DNA from: Serpula lacrymans var. lacrymans S7.9
Lineage: Eukaryota > Basidiomycota > Agaricomycetes > Boletales > Serpulaceae
NCBI RefSeq assembly: GCF_000218685.1
Contig: NW_006763292.1
Location: 1,323,470 to 1,387,469, forward strand
Direction: 5' to 3'
Length of the DNA: 64,000 bases
Made by a program: the position numbers and the translations under genes. A model generated the notes under the pieces. It was not told the DNA's origin. It ran no database searches and was given only the letters and a program-made list of their open reading frames with translations. This document shows positions 1 through 12,700 of this stretch, in pieces. Numbering within the stretch: the first letter of the stretch is position 1; each line of letters opens with the position of its first letter.

Positions 1-1196
1 CTGTCGTGGAATTGATGGCACAGGGAGGGTTTGAGGAGGAAATTTTGCTATCAGATTATGTAGTCTTGTTTCACGGAGATCTGGGGACAGAAGAATGCCT
101 GCAGGCCCTCCAGCAAAGGTGTTCCCTCAATGAATCAGCTTGAGCAAGGTTTCAATATGTCATATTCATTCCAGGCCTGTTCCATCTCAAGATGGCCTGT
201 GTAGATGTCATTTGGCGGGTTTTTGTACAGCCATCATCAGCCCAAGAAGATATCGCCAAATTGCGACCTAAGAAGACAGGTATCTTTGCCACCAAGTCAG
301 GCTCCCAATACATGTACCAGATAATTGGGCATGCTGGTATTTGCCGCCAACTTGATTGCTGGAGAAATGAGGCCATGTCTCATAACACAGAACACAAGAC
401 CTTGGAAGCATTTGCTGCTTCATGCCCTTCATTTGAATAGCTTCAAAGCATGGCTGACAATCTTGCTAGGATATTTATTGCAGACCACAGACTTTTCAAA
501 ATGCACCAGTGCTCGAATGAAATGCATAATCAGCAACATGAGAATACATTGCTATTCAATAAGTATGCCCTACACTATGAGGAACTAACACATGCAATGA
601 ACACTGGTGACATTAGGAGGGCTGAATCATGCATTGTCCCATGGATACCCATATTCAAAGCCACGGGAAAGCACAAGTACCCAACACATATGAAGGACTT
701 CTTAATAAATCTACACTACAATTATCCGCCAGGCTTAAAGTGTGTCTCTCAAAATGATAATATTATCATCACTGACAGATTTTCTAGATGCACAATACAA
801 TATAACATTCTTATTAATCCATCTGGCAAGGCTGGCAAATTTCAAGCAGTTGACTGGTATCTGGAGTTATATAACCTATTCACAAAGGTTTGGAATGGTG
901 GACAAGGACCAAATTATACTGTCAATCATATACTGCTCGAATAAACCCTTGTTCAAGTTTACCGGAATACTCACATAACCATTGAGAAAAACTTCTATTG
1001 TTCTCACTTTTTAATCTTACACGCTGATCCCAACATGTTGAAGACACTTCACACCCTCTTAGCAGATATGCAAGTGCAATCAGCATATGACTTCAAGCTA
1101 GGCTGCACCAGCAAGCATTCTATTCCCGACCTACTGAACAGGGGGATGTATATGATGGAGATAGGTGATAGTGGTATGTTAGACGACGTAGAGTAA
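1..1196 (+). pseudogene. DUF6589-family protein, C-terminal part, three nonsense codons
   Basis: One reading frame runs unbroken from base 3 to the TAA at 1194-1196, with internal stops only at 141-143 (TGA), 438-440 (TAG) and 942-944 (TAA) and no frameshift. Recognisable stretches are VLFHGDLGT near base 68, VIFIPGLFHLKMA near 160, KLRPKKTG near 260, ILINPSGKAGK near 810 and SIPDLLNRGMYM near 1120. These resemble the DUF6589 family that is greatly expanded in basidiomycetes and whose function is unknown to me. The protein start lies left of the window. The gene converges on the helicase pseudogene at 1506-3709, and the same pair recurs at 45.9-48.7 kb. The nonsense-only damage fits ageing by point mutation. 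Family call fairly sure; function not known. Confidence 0.72.
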
Positions 1197-1505
1197 TGTG
1201 GAAATGGAGAGTACAGAGATAGACAATGTGCTAGTAGAGCTATAGTGACAAATCAATTGCTTGCTACAGTCACTTGCTAGTTGATGAGGTGTGATGAGTT
1301 TGTAAATAGTAAAGACTTGGGAAACAAGTGTGTACTTACATTTTCTTTCTCAGCATCATTTGCAGACGTTCTCATAGGATGTTTCAAACAGATTCGGTTG
1401 TGAGCTGTATACGTAGTAAGCATACAATGTTAAGTTGACAAAATGTGCATGTGAACTCACCGTTGTGGCCTTTTAGGCCACAGGCACTATATTTTGGCTT
1501 GGCTT

Positions 1506-3709
1506 TTATTTTTGCAGCAAGAGGAAGAGGTGAATGTTGGTCGAGGCAGCATTGAGATGTGGGCGCAACAGAGTAGAGACAAATAGAGATGTAGTGGCAG
1601 GACCTAGAGGTGGTACAAAACAATGTATGATATCTACTACATCCTGCCCATAGTTATCAATACCTGCCCACTTTGTCTCCTTTTTCAGCTGCTCGATTGA
1701 TCTAATTTTACTGAAATGGGACGAATTGACAATTCGATTGATAACCTTGTTTGTCATGATGAGACAAGGCCCAAAATTAACTAGCTGTGCATATCCAAAG
1801 ACAGCACTGGTCTTTGTATCCCGCCACTTGTTCAGAGCATCACATAGTGTGTGGTCTTGAGATGTTATTTGAACTTTGCAAGTCGCAATCAATTGGGAAT
1901 TTTGGACAGCTTGACAATGTGGAAGTTAAACCGGTGGAAGAATGTGAGGTGATGTTACAACAAGTTAGCGGGGATGGGACAAAGCAGCAAGAGCAGCCTT
2001 CCAAATTAGATGGATCACACTCAAAGTGGTCTGTGTCTGAGAAATAGCCCGGTGGTGAGAAGGATGAGCAACTATAATAGGAAACTGGGAATTCTCACTG
2101 GCCTGTTGGTTGTTGAAGTAAACATCAAACACTTTTCTTTGACACTTCTATCCTGGTTGCACATCCGCATTAACAAGGTAATTGAGCCCTAGATCAAGCT
2201 CTGTTTTCCGCTGTTTGAAATTTTTGTGGGCACTTGCTGTTGTTGAAGACTCCGCCCGTAACTCAACACTACACAACTCCAATTATCTCCCAGCTTCTTC
2301 TGCCCCTCCAATATCCAACTGTTTATCTGTTGAGCCACTACTATCTCTATCCATTTCATCTTGCTCTTCAACCAACGGGACAGCAATTGGCCTTGATACA
2401 CCTACCACAACACGCTTTGCAGAGGTGCCCGGTATGTTATTCCATTTTAAATCTCTCCTTTTCTTTCTCATCTTTTTTTTTTTTGGCATTTGTCATCAAA
2501 AAACTCTTTCTCTGCAAAAATCAATGCAGTCCCTTGTGATGTTTTATCACGGACAGCTCAACCTATACATTGGGACATAGTGGGCAATGTTACAGGATTT
2601 CCTTTGCGGCTTACTCTCCACTGAATTACTAGCATGATATCAGCAATATCCATGCCCTTTGACACGTAAGTTAGCTCAATTGTTTTTTTGCCAGCAGTTT
2701 CACTGACCATTCCAAATGAATCTGTGGTACATAAGCCCCATGTTTTGCCTGCTCACAGCCGTTCATATTTGGTTTCCTTGTATGTATTAGACATATCCAA
2801 ATTGAACCACTAAATGTTGATTTGTAGATCTGGCGGCAGATGGTTCCTAAGGAACTTGGTTGCACTGATAGCCTCTTGAATATTGTTGAAGAATATAAGA
2901 AACTTTTCCGTAGGTGAGTCACCAGGTTTCCATCCATCCGGAATGAGAAATACTAAGTCCTTGAATGTGTTTAAAGGATATTTGATTTGGCGGATGCTGA
3001 GCCAAATATTTGGTTGATTGGTAGAGCGATGGATTGTAAGGAGGTCCTCAGTACGCAGGAGCAGGAATTGGGTAATATCCTTTTGTATATCTGCAAAAAT
3101 TGTTGCTGACACTATTACAAAGGGAACATGTGGGAATTTATACTGCAGGTGTGCAAGCTCATGGTATTCTGGCTGGAAGTCTCCCCATTCAGTCAAACAA
3201 CAAAATAATCTGCAAGGTAAATAGTGGATTCTGTAGGTGTTTTTCAAACTCTTCACCTAGCTTCATTATTGTTTGCAGCTGATTGCAATTGCACAATAGG
3301 CAAAATTTAATATATCCTGCCTTAGTTTTCAGCTAACACTTTCAAAGATTAAATGGTGAGCACATACTCTAAAATTTGGTGCCGTTGCTGTCTCTGAGTT
3401 AATAGCTATAGCTGGAATATTCGCCTTGGCCAGCGAGTCTGTATTTTGTTTTCGTAGTAGGTTTAGAGGTGTGATATTCACTTGTATATTATTTGGCCAA
3501 AGTAAAAGAGGTATGATAAATGTGAGTGTCTTGCCTGAGCCTGTACCAGCCTTCAACAGTATATCTTGGTTGCCTTGGGCTATAGCTTAGCCGACTTTTG
3601 CCTGCCATAAGCAGGGATAGACACCAAGCTTTCATTGTGTGATCTGGCAAATCTCCAACAAAGAGGCCTGATTGGGCACTTGTGTCATGATGGAATCACC
3701 ACGCGCCAT
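1506..3709 (-). pseudogene. RecQ-like DEAH helicase, copy 1, degraded
   Basis: Read on the minus strand from ATG 3709. A Walker A motif AGTGSGKT lies near 3545, motif Ia-like ITPLNLLRKQ near 3455 and motif III VSAT near 3110. The linker after the lost motif VI is lysine-rich near 2470, and the C-terminal block LKKETKW lies near 1680. The DEAH box expected near 3200 is missing: the frame passes straight into EWGDF, as if a few codons were deleted. In-frame stops occur near 3630 and 3585, and there are several frameshifts. An intron beginning near 3367 matches the intron position in the second copy. The domain order equals that of 46509-48664. A helicase of this kind would unwind DNA using ATP; this copy cannot be active. 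Confidence 0.72.
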
Positions 3710-3799
3710 CAGTGAATCATCTTAACTTCGAAATAGGTATCAGAATATGGAAAAATGTCCGAAGTTTTCATATTATTACAAGTCCAATACTGTTCTTGC

Positions 3800-3816
3800 G
3801 TCACTGTCACTGTGGC
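3800..3816 (-). promoter_or_regulatory. conserved upstream motif of helicase copy 1
   Basis: A 17-base word, GTCACTGTCACTGTGGC on the + strand, lies 91 bp before the helicase start and is found exactly at 48771-48787, 107 bp before the start of the second copy. The sequence around it is also partly alike, including AGAGAGAG some 40 bp further on. It contains a doubled GTCACT. It is either a shared promoter element or simply homologous flank; function is inference. Confidence 0.35.
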
Positions 3817-3889
3817 TGGGCCTTGCTTACAAATGTTTTATGCCAGCCGCTGTGGAGAGAGAGCAAGGAATAAAGTTGTGCTGACTTTG

Positions 3890-4479
3890 AAACATTTTAT
3901 TATTTTATCATATCAGATATCCTATTACATTGCTCTAAAATTTATCCTCCCTCAACACAGTGCGGCTAGGGGAGGAGCCTGCACTCTTAGTATATTGTTG
4001 CAGCCAGTACAGGTCTTCCAAACACCTTGCCAGGGTATAGCCTACTGGTTCACTATGACCACTTCAAGTTGGGTGTTAGTCCAGACTAGTCGCTGCAATG
4101 CAGTGCTGCACATTTGAGTATTACTAGTATGTATTTATAGCTGAAGTAGCCTAACCACAGTTATGATACTAATAGATCAGTTACTAGTCAAAATCATATC
4201 CTACATCAAGATTGTGTCTGTACATCTTATCCAATTCCAGAAATATGTTGTTGTCAACATCATCTGAGTTGTCACTTTTGCCATAATCATCCAATTCATG
4301 ACCTGAACTCAATTATTTGCCTTTGCAATATTGAAGTGATAGCTCTGCGTTGTCATCTTCAATGTATCTGTCACTCGCCTGAAAATTGCCAGTAAGTCTG
4401 CTATCTCCCTGTCCAGACTGATCCAACCTGTGCCCAGTTGATGTTTGAATGGTGTCGTTGTTAGAGGAGTTTTTTAGAT
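3890..4479. other. no gene recognised
   Basis: Spacer between the helicase upstream region and the end of the Plavaka-type pseudogene. I see no sustained reading frame or repeat here. Confidence 0.4.
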
Positions 4480-7400
4480 AAGTTAAAATGGAGGATACAG
4501 TGTTTGGCGCCAGTTGGAATGTACAAGTATATACATGGCTTACACCCAATCCCCAGTGATACTGAAGTATCATGTCTTGATCAACAAATCTGGGAGCACT
4601 TGTGGTTTAATTCTGTTTCAGCTTGATGTGTAAGATTGGACTAACATATTAACAAGATATTTCTTCCAGTCCTGCGCATCTTGCACAAATTTGGACATCC
4701 CAATGCTGTCCTGATGCAACTTACCATTGGCAAAGGATGGCACCAAGCGGCAGCTTCACAGGATGTCAGCAGGATCAATAAATCCAAAAGCTCCCTCCTC
4801 GGCCATGGGTAGCTACTGTGTCCAGTTTGTATAGTTCATACCATCTGACATACAAAGCCTCCATTCTATGTGGTTGATAATCAGCAGATTCTGGTCCAAC
4901 ACATATGGTGTTTACATGATAAATGCCCAGAACACAGGCGTAGCAGTATGGGTGAAAGGGTGAGTCTGGTTCAGTATGATCAGGCAACACTAGTAGTATG
5001 ATGTTACAATGTTCCATACAAGGGTTGATGACATCCTGTGTTTGACAGACATTGTACATTGTGTAATTGATGCAACAGACATTGTGACTATATACATGAT
5101 CATTCTTTAGGATGATTCAAGTGCGGTTGGCCACATGTGGTGGGTGACATTCCAAGTCACTAGTAGCCTGAGAAGCATTGACACTCATTGGAGCTGTTTG
5201 TATGCAATGGGGAAGATGAGTTTTCAGCTTGAAAATAATGTCTCAAAATGCGTAATTAGTGATATATTGTATAAACAGGCTCTACCTCCCCTTGCAAGCT
5301 GAATTTTGAGAGTAAGAATTGGCAAAGGAGGTGATATGTAAAGGTGAGTTTTGGGATTTCTGAATATGATGGCGGATGTTGAGGGAGGTGGCCTCATGGT
5401 CAGCCAACTGGGCCTGAATCCCAAGGTGTTTACAAAGCTATTGGCATATAAGAAGGATGCGGGCTTGCCAATGTGTGATGCAAGTGATTTGCCGAATATA
5501 CTGCTTCTTGCTAGTATATTTGTATCGCAATCCTTCCTTATGATGCTCTAATTCTCCCTAGGAAACATATTAGTGTCGCTGGTGATATAGTATTAATAAG
5601 AGTTTACATACAGCCTGAGTTGAATATGAGTTGGTAGTACCAAAGTTTTTATCTGGGAGGGGTAATCTCCCAGTGCATGGAGCTTGTAAGTTTGTAGATT
5701 GAACATATTTGGCTTGCAGGTTATGTCAAGAGGTGCAGATGGTGTTCCAACACTTTTCTCAGCCTCACGGCACCTACGAGCTCTGGCTTCACGCTGAAGC
5801 TCATGGGTATTGAATGCAGAGCTAGTGTTTGCAACAAAATCTCAAAGCTGCTCACCTACAGATTTGGTGACCTGTTCTAGTATCTTTAAAGTGTCGTCAA
5901 TGTGCATATGCAATTTAGCTAAACTGCGCCAATGAGTTGTGTGAAATAATAGCTGTAAGATTTTTGCATTGTTGCTAGTCAGGAAAGAGACCATTAAACA
6001 CAGGAATAGCACACTAGATGATAAAAATTTGGGGTCAGAAGGTAAAGTAACATAAGACTGCTCAAACAACCACTTGTAGCAAGTCTTCAAAGTGATGCGC
6101 TATCATCCTTTTCATTTTAGAACTATTGGTAGCAAACCATCTGATAGTATCCCGACCATAGGTAGGAACCTGGCGATACCTAGAAGTACATTTATTATCC
6201 TAGAAATCAGCACATCTTCACTAAAACTGACCGTAAATCTGGTACATCTAAAAGTCCTGGGTTGATGGAGTCCAAAAGTCTCAAAAGGTGGATAAACAGT
6301 GATTTCCACACTCCCAGTTCAACTTTGTGCATGAAATCAACTGCTAGCATCAAAAAAACAATGAAGCCGAGGGGGCCAAGCTTATGCAAGAAAGCATGCT
6401 GTGTCGATAAAAGTGTCAGTAAGTGAAAATTGATAGGTACTCAATCTTACACACCAGGATGGGGACCATCAATTTGCTCGCTAGGATTCCATTGACTTTT
6501 GGGTTGTTCACGGCTCAGTTCATGGGCGGTGGAAATACTCTTTTGATGTTCATCATTGTCAACGCAAGCCTTTGATTTTCTGTCCAACATATCAGTATCC
6601 TTTCTAAGATTGGGTACACGGGCCATAGGAGTCAAACACCGGGGACAAGGGCACCCTCCAAGATTTCTAATACTTGCAATCAATATCCTACAAATAAGTG
6701 AACAAGATGTCACATTCAAAAACAGGTTGAAACTGCTTACGTTTTTGGGTAGTTGGCCAAATATGTCAGGATATGTGGGTAAAAACAATATTCTATACCA
6801 TCACAACATTTAATGATGATTCAATGCTGGTATGCATGCAGGAAATTATCATCCAAAAGAACGTCCCATTGAGCGTGAAATAATTCTTGCAAACAGTGCA
6901 TCACAAACGCATCAGGAAGCTTATTATTGCCCGTGCAGACCTTTGCAAAATTTTTGAAGTCATCAGGGAGCTGTAATACATAACATGGACATCAGTATAC
7001 TAAACATGATAATGTGATAGTAAAAAGACTTGCACTTTGAAAATAGGCCACATGGTTGCATAAATGGCAAGATGGTTTTCATTGACAATATTTGGACTCA
7101 TTAGCAAAACAAAGAAAATTTTGCATTACCAAAGGATGTAAGGTGCGTAGCATCCGACCAGAACATGTATCCCACCATTACCTGAGGATGGTTACAACCA
7201 GGTTCTGGTGGTAATTTTTGAAGTTCTAGGTTAAGAAAGCCTCTGAGATGTACATCTTGCCATGGACTCAAACTTCATGCAGTCTGTTATTTGGGTGCCA
7301 GAACAACTTGTACGGCTTGTAATGAAATAGTTTGTTGTCCTCTGAGTTAGTGAGCTTATTATGGAGGATTTTGATGAGTAATCAGTGGTATAGGTCAGTA

Positions 7401-8677
7401 ATACAATGATTGCAAGCTCCAGGGTTTTTTGACCTGCTGTAAAATGGGACTGAGATTGTGATTGGTGTCTTCTTCCAGTTGGCATCTTGATCAAGCCATT
7501 CTTTGTTATCAAAATCATCAACTCCTAGGTCTTTGTTGATTTTGCTCCACTTTACATTTCAAACACCTTTGGGATTGAAGTCTGGGCTACCATTATATCA
7601 ACCAATTGTTTAAATGATTCTTGTGATTTTTGCATTGCATAATTCCAGTACCAGTCTCCAAGGCAAAATGAGCTCTCATTCAGGTAAGGTCCATATGAAG
7701 CAGTAACCTTAGACGCACAACTGTCATCTTGAGATGGTGGTGGTTTGAAAGAGTCCAGATCTTCAGGATCATGTGACGGTAGCTCTTCTCCATGGTATTG
7801 GCAAAACAAACCAAAGAGGTTGCAGGGCATATTCAAAAGACAACCAACCCAAGTACTAGCTGTGTGCCACAAATGTGAACAAGGTCTAGGCTATTCTGGG
7901 TCTTGCTGGGATATTTTGTTGCTGGGAGCTGAGTAAACAGGGTCAGCCAAATTGGAGAGACTCATAGACAACAAAGGGGGAGCGGGCTCTGGAAGAAAAT
8001 CACGGAAGTGTTGCAGTAAGCAATAATTCAACCTGCAAGTCCTACATTGTGTGCAAGCGGCAAGCTGTTGTCTGCAGATGACTTGGTGGGCTAGACACAA
8101 GTGGTGAAAAGTTAAAAGAAGGACACTATACTTCACTGAAAGATAAAAAAACTTACCTCCTCTAGAACAGAAGACTCAAGCTGAGGGGGCCGGCCTGAAG
8201 AGTTCAAATCATCCATAGGAGTATCTGTTACGCTGTTGAGGCCAGATGAGCCTCCGTCTTCCTCTTCCAACACTACATTATTAACTTGAAAAGGCTTTAA
8301 ATGATGTCTCTTGATGCTAAAGGCCTTTTTTGCTCTTGCCAGTGAACTCGACAGCCTTTTCTTGATCTTAGAGCATGTCTTCTTATGCTGATTAAATGGC
8401 CCTATGTGAGAGAAGGATTGTCCACAAAGCAGACTTGACAGAAGTCTGGCACTTCCAAGTCTAGCATATCTGCTAGTGGGTCTTGGTACCACTCAGCATT
8501 CAAGTTGGCATCTGAGTCATGATCATTAGCACTGCCACAAGTGTCAAGGATAGTAATTTGCTTGGTCCTTATGAGGGAACCACTGAAGGGAATAGGGCCC
8601 GCAATCTCCGCATGCATTAAAGTTATTGTGATACCAGAAATCTTGATCACAGGACAAGATTGTGATTGCACTGCCAC
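4480..8677 (-). pseudogene. Plavaka-type transposase, degraded full-length copy
   Basis: Minus-strand fragments in several frames line up in the order of the large basidiomycete transposase family I know as Plavaka. The N-terminus has a C2H2-like finger, CGQSFSHIGPFNQHKKTC near 8400, then LSSSLARAKKAF. Next come LGDWYWNYAMQKSQESFKQL (7.67-7.61 kb), FWSDATHLTSFGNAK (7.17-7.12 kb) and LGGCPCPRC with its cysteine knuckle near 6650. These are followed by FMHKVELGVWKSLFIHLLRL near 6320, RYRQVPTYGRDTIRWF near 6165, HTTHWRSLAKLHMHIDDTL near 5920, and a tail with YACVLGIYHV near 4930 and AFGFIDPAD near 4780. Frameshifts and stops separate the blocks, so no protein can be made. I could not find terminal repeats, so element ends are not defined. 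The family-typical gene also has introns, which may explain some of the breaks. Confidence 0.7.
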
Positions 8678-8689
8678 ATAGTTCAGAAA

Positions 8690-9734
8690 TGGTAGTTTTA
8701 GATAGCGCAGTTGTGACTCACCGTAGGGAACTTGAACTCACACGGTCAAAGCTAGAGAGTCCGAATGATTGTGAAGCCCCAAAAGCGGTTCACCGCCAGC
8801 CCAATACAAGTAGCTGCACCACAGTATCACAGCAGTGGGCTTGGTTATAAGCTATTATAAGTGAACGTGAATGGGCCTGTAGGAATCAGAAATATAAATA
8901 ATGTTGTAATGTGTTCTTGTAGTATCCAAGTTGCAGCTTAGTACTTGAAGTTTGAAAGCATACTAGTAGTTTTAAGATATTTCCAGGGCATGTGGTGGTG
9001 GTTGTAATATAAACACACTGTGATAGTTTCAGTTATTGCACCAACAGGATTGCCAGTCATTCACTGGCAGTTATTAATACCCAAGCCCCAGACATAAACT
9101 GAGTTGCGCATCCTGAGCCTGACAATGCATCAACTTGAATCCAGAATTCAACCGGGCAAGCTATCAAAGCTCCTACAGTATACTTTGTTCAGAAGCTCTC
9201 ATTAGCAATATTAAGATTCATTCAGCCTTTACATCTGCCTTTTGACCTCAACTTTGCATCGCAAATTCCTTCAAATCAACATCAAGCTTGGAATCATGAT
9301 GAGGATTTCCAAGTCAGATTGCGCTGATTCACGATGCAGCATCATATAGACTATGTAACTCTAGATCCAGGCATCAAGGTAGCCGTTCAGATTGATGACC
9401 ACAGTGAGCATTTCAACTTGTACTGGTTGTTAATCATACTTACTGTATCCCAGCATAGACCCAGATCAGAATCCATCCATAGTACCAACCCTTGAAACGA
9501 GTACCCACTGGTAACAGTGGGTTAAAGGAAAGTGGTTGTTCAGTGGCAAAAGCACAATCACAGTGAGAATTTCAACTTGCACTGCCAGTGATTGGTTAGT
9601 ACTAATTCAGGCTGTAGTATGCCTCACTGCACCTGTATGTAGTAGATTTGGATCAAAACCCAATCCAGGTCTTGAATGCATGGTAAGCTGGGTTTGATTT
9701 ATGGCCCTCTTATATTAAGAACAAAATCACGAGG
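8690..9734. other. relic spacer with a short direct repeat
   Basis: No gene recognised. A 26-base stretch at 9400-9425 (CACAGTGAGCATTTCAACTT and on) recurs at 9559-9584 with two differences. The left breakpoint of the truncated Copia element lies at about 9735. Confidence 0.4.
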
Positions 9735-12700
9735 CTTAAAGTGCAGGGAGAGGTCCTTGACAGCTTGGTCAAGTGCAGAAGTAGAAGTGGATGCCAGTGT
9801 TATGTCATCAACAAAGACAGGCAGGATAATACGCACATCAGCTCTGTTAAAGACATAGATGGCAGAGTCTGAATAAGTACGCTTGAATCCGAGTTTTTCA
9901 AGCACAGTGTGCATCTTCTGGTTCCACATTCTGCCTCCCTGCTTTGTCCCATAGATGGCCTTGTCCAACTGGCAAACAAGATTGCGAGGACCCTGATGGA
10001 ATCCCTCTGGCTGATGCATGTAGACCTTGACATCCATGACTCCATTCAGGAATGCATGAAAAATGTCAATGGAGCGCAAATAGAGGTTGTGGATGGCTGC
10101 AATGGCAAGGACAACTCTGATGAATGATATGCGGACAGTAGGTGCAAATATTTTGAGGAAATCAAAGCCAGGGCGCTGGTTATAACCTTTGGCCACATAT
10201 CTGGCCTTGTAGTGCTCAACAGTGCCATCTGAGTTGTGCTTGATCTTGAAGACCCACTTGCCACCAATAGCCTTGACTCCAGGAGGTAGTTCCACTAGTG
10301 ACCAAGTACCATTGTGCTCATGAGCTTGAAGCTCTTCCATGGCTGCCTCTCTCCATTTATCTGAATCAGGACGCTTCATTGCATCTGCAAACGACCTAGG
10401 CTCAGCAGAGTCTCCAAAGTGTGCTACTTCATCATCAACTGCCTCAGAATCACTGTCATCACTCTCAATGGCAGGAGTAGGTTGTCTGTGTTGAAGCCAC
10501 CATGGTCTAGGTGGTCTCCTAGCCCTTACAGGGCGTCTCAGTGCAATAGGCAAGTCAGGAGAAGGTGAGCAATGAGGAGGGTGATTTGGAAGCTCAGGAG
10601 GTTGATTCACAGGTGGTTTTGCATCAAGGTCCAAATGAGGCCCATTGTCAGGCAATGGCTGAGGCTGCTGAAGCGCAGCTGGTGGGCCCATATCTCCCCC
10701 TGGACCTGGTGCAGGGACATCCTCAATCAGGCCCAATGGCATGGATAGCGAAGGTGGAGTGGGAGGTGGAGGTGGGACATTGTCAGAAGACCTCTTCAAG
10801 CCAGGGAAGTAGCGCTCATCAAAATCAGCTCTCTCAGAGATAACAGTGTGCTTGGTGGTAGGATTGTAGAATTTCCATCCCTTGTATCCCTCAGGGTAAC
10901 CAATGAACACACATTTCTCCATATGAGAGCCAAAGACGCCTCTTTTGTCCTTTTGCACATGCACATAGGCAGTGCAGCCCCAAACGCAAAGGTGAGACAT
11001 GTCAGGCTTGCATCCATACCACAACTCAAAGGAGTGGCATGGGCCACTGCATCAGTGGGACACCTGTTCCAGACATGCACCAAAGCGGACAGACATTCAC
11101 CCCAGAAGCTGTTAGGCAATGCAGACTCTGATAACATGGCAGTGATACGCTCAGTGAGAAGTCTGTTTGCTCGCTCTGCCACACCATTCTGCTGAGGACA
11201 ATTCCTGGTGGTATGCTGTCTGACAATCCCATGGTCATCTGTGAATTGCTCAAATTCCTTGGACATGTACTCTCCCCCTTTGTCATCGTGCAGAGCCTTG
11301 ATTTTACGCTCCAATTGAGTCTCAGCATAAGCCTTGAATCTCTTGAAAGCATCAAAGACACCCGACTTGGCCTTGAGAGGCACAACAACACGGAATCGAC
11401 TGTGATCGTCAATGAAGGTGACCCAGTAGCGATAACCAGAGAATGTGGGGGAAGAGACTTGGTGTACATCAGAATGGATGAGGTCCAAAGGATGAGCAGA
11501 GCGAGTATCAGATGAGGGGAATGGATTGGCATGCATCTTGCCAGACAAGCACGGTTCACAGACAGGATCAGGAGCAGCCTTGGATTCCAGTGTAAGCCCA
11601 GTGACCAGATCTCTCTGTATCAGTCTCTTGACATCAGCATGATGGTGGTGAGCCAATCTGCGATGCCAGAGCATCAAATCAAGTGGTATAGTCGCAGTAA
11701 AATGTCCCAATTCAACACAAGCAGCAGTAGATCCATCAAGGAATGCTGCATTGTTGTCATTGATAGTTGCAGTGAACAAGAGAGTGTTGTCACGCATAAA
11801 GGACATGGAATGAGACGAAATAGTGACATTGAAACCACTTTGACGAGTTAAATACAAGACTAAGAGGAGATTATTCCGAAGATCTGGTACATGGAGCACT
11901 CTAGAGAATTCCACAGCCCTAGCCACTTTGCCATTCATCACAGGATTAAACACCACAGTACCAACACCAGCTGAATAGACAACAGTGTGATCAGCCAGCT
12001 TGATTGGCACACGATACGGGGTATAGTGGTGCACCCAATGACAATGAGGTGTCATATGAGAAGTGGCGCCTGTGTCTGCATTCCAATCAATGTCAGCATC
12101 AAGTTGGAGAGTGCAATGAGGATCAGAGGGATGAATGGAATGAAAACTTGCATTTCCAGCTGATTCAGTGACCACAGTAGATGAATTGGCATTATTGGGC
12201 GAAGATTTGGGCTGCTGAGAGGTATTCTGAGAGTTGCTGGAGCCTGCTTGAGCCTTATTGCCACGCTTGTAGCAATTCTTAGCACCCTCCACTGCCTGTT
12301 GGCGACTAGCTATGTATCTGTGGCATTTGTCTTGGGTATGACCAAGTAAACCACAGAAATCACACTGAACGCGAGTAGAGGTGGTGGATTGGTTGCAATG
12401 ATGGCAGTTAGGATGGGTACAGGTGCTATTGGCAGTGGTAGACGAAGAATGCAAGGCAGAATCGACTTCAGCACGACGACGGCGATTGACCTCTTCAGCA
12501 AGGAAAGCATCCCTGAGCTGGGTCTTGTCCAAGGTGCCCAGAAGTAGTAGAGATGAAGTGAAGTGGGCATATTGATCAGGAAGCGCCCTAATCATGGCCA
12601 TGCATGTCAATTCATCGTCCAATTCAGACAATGAGAAGCCAGTAGGACGAAGATTTTGAATCTGATGCATGCCTTTGTCAATTCTGGTCATGAGAGACTG

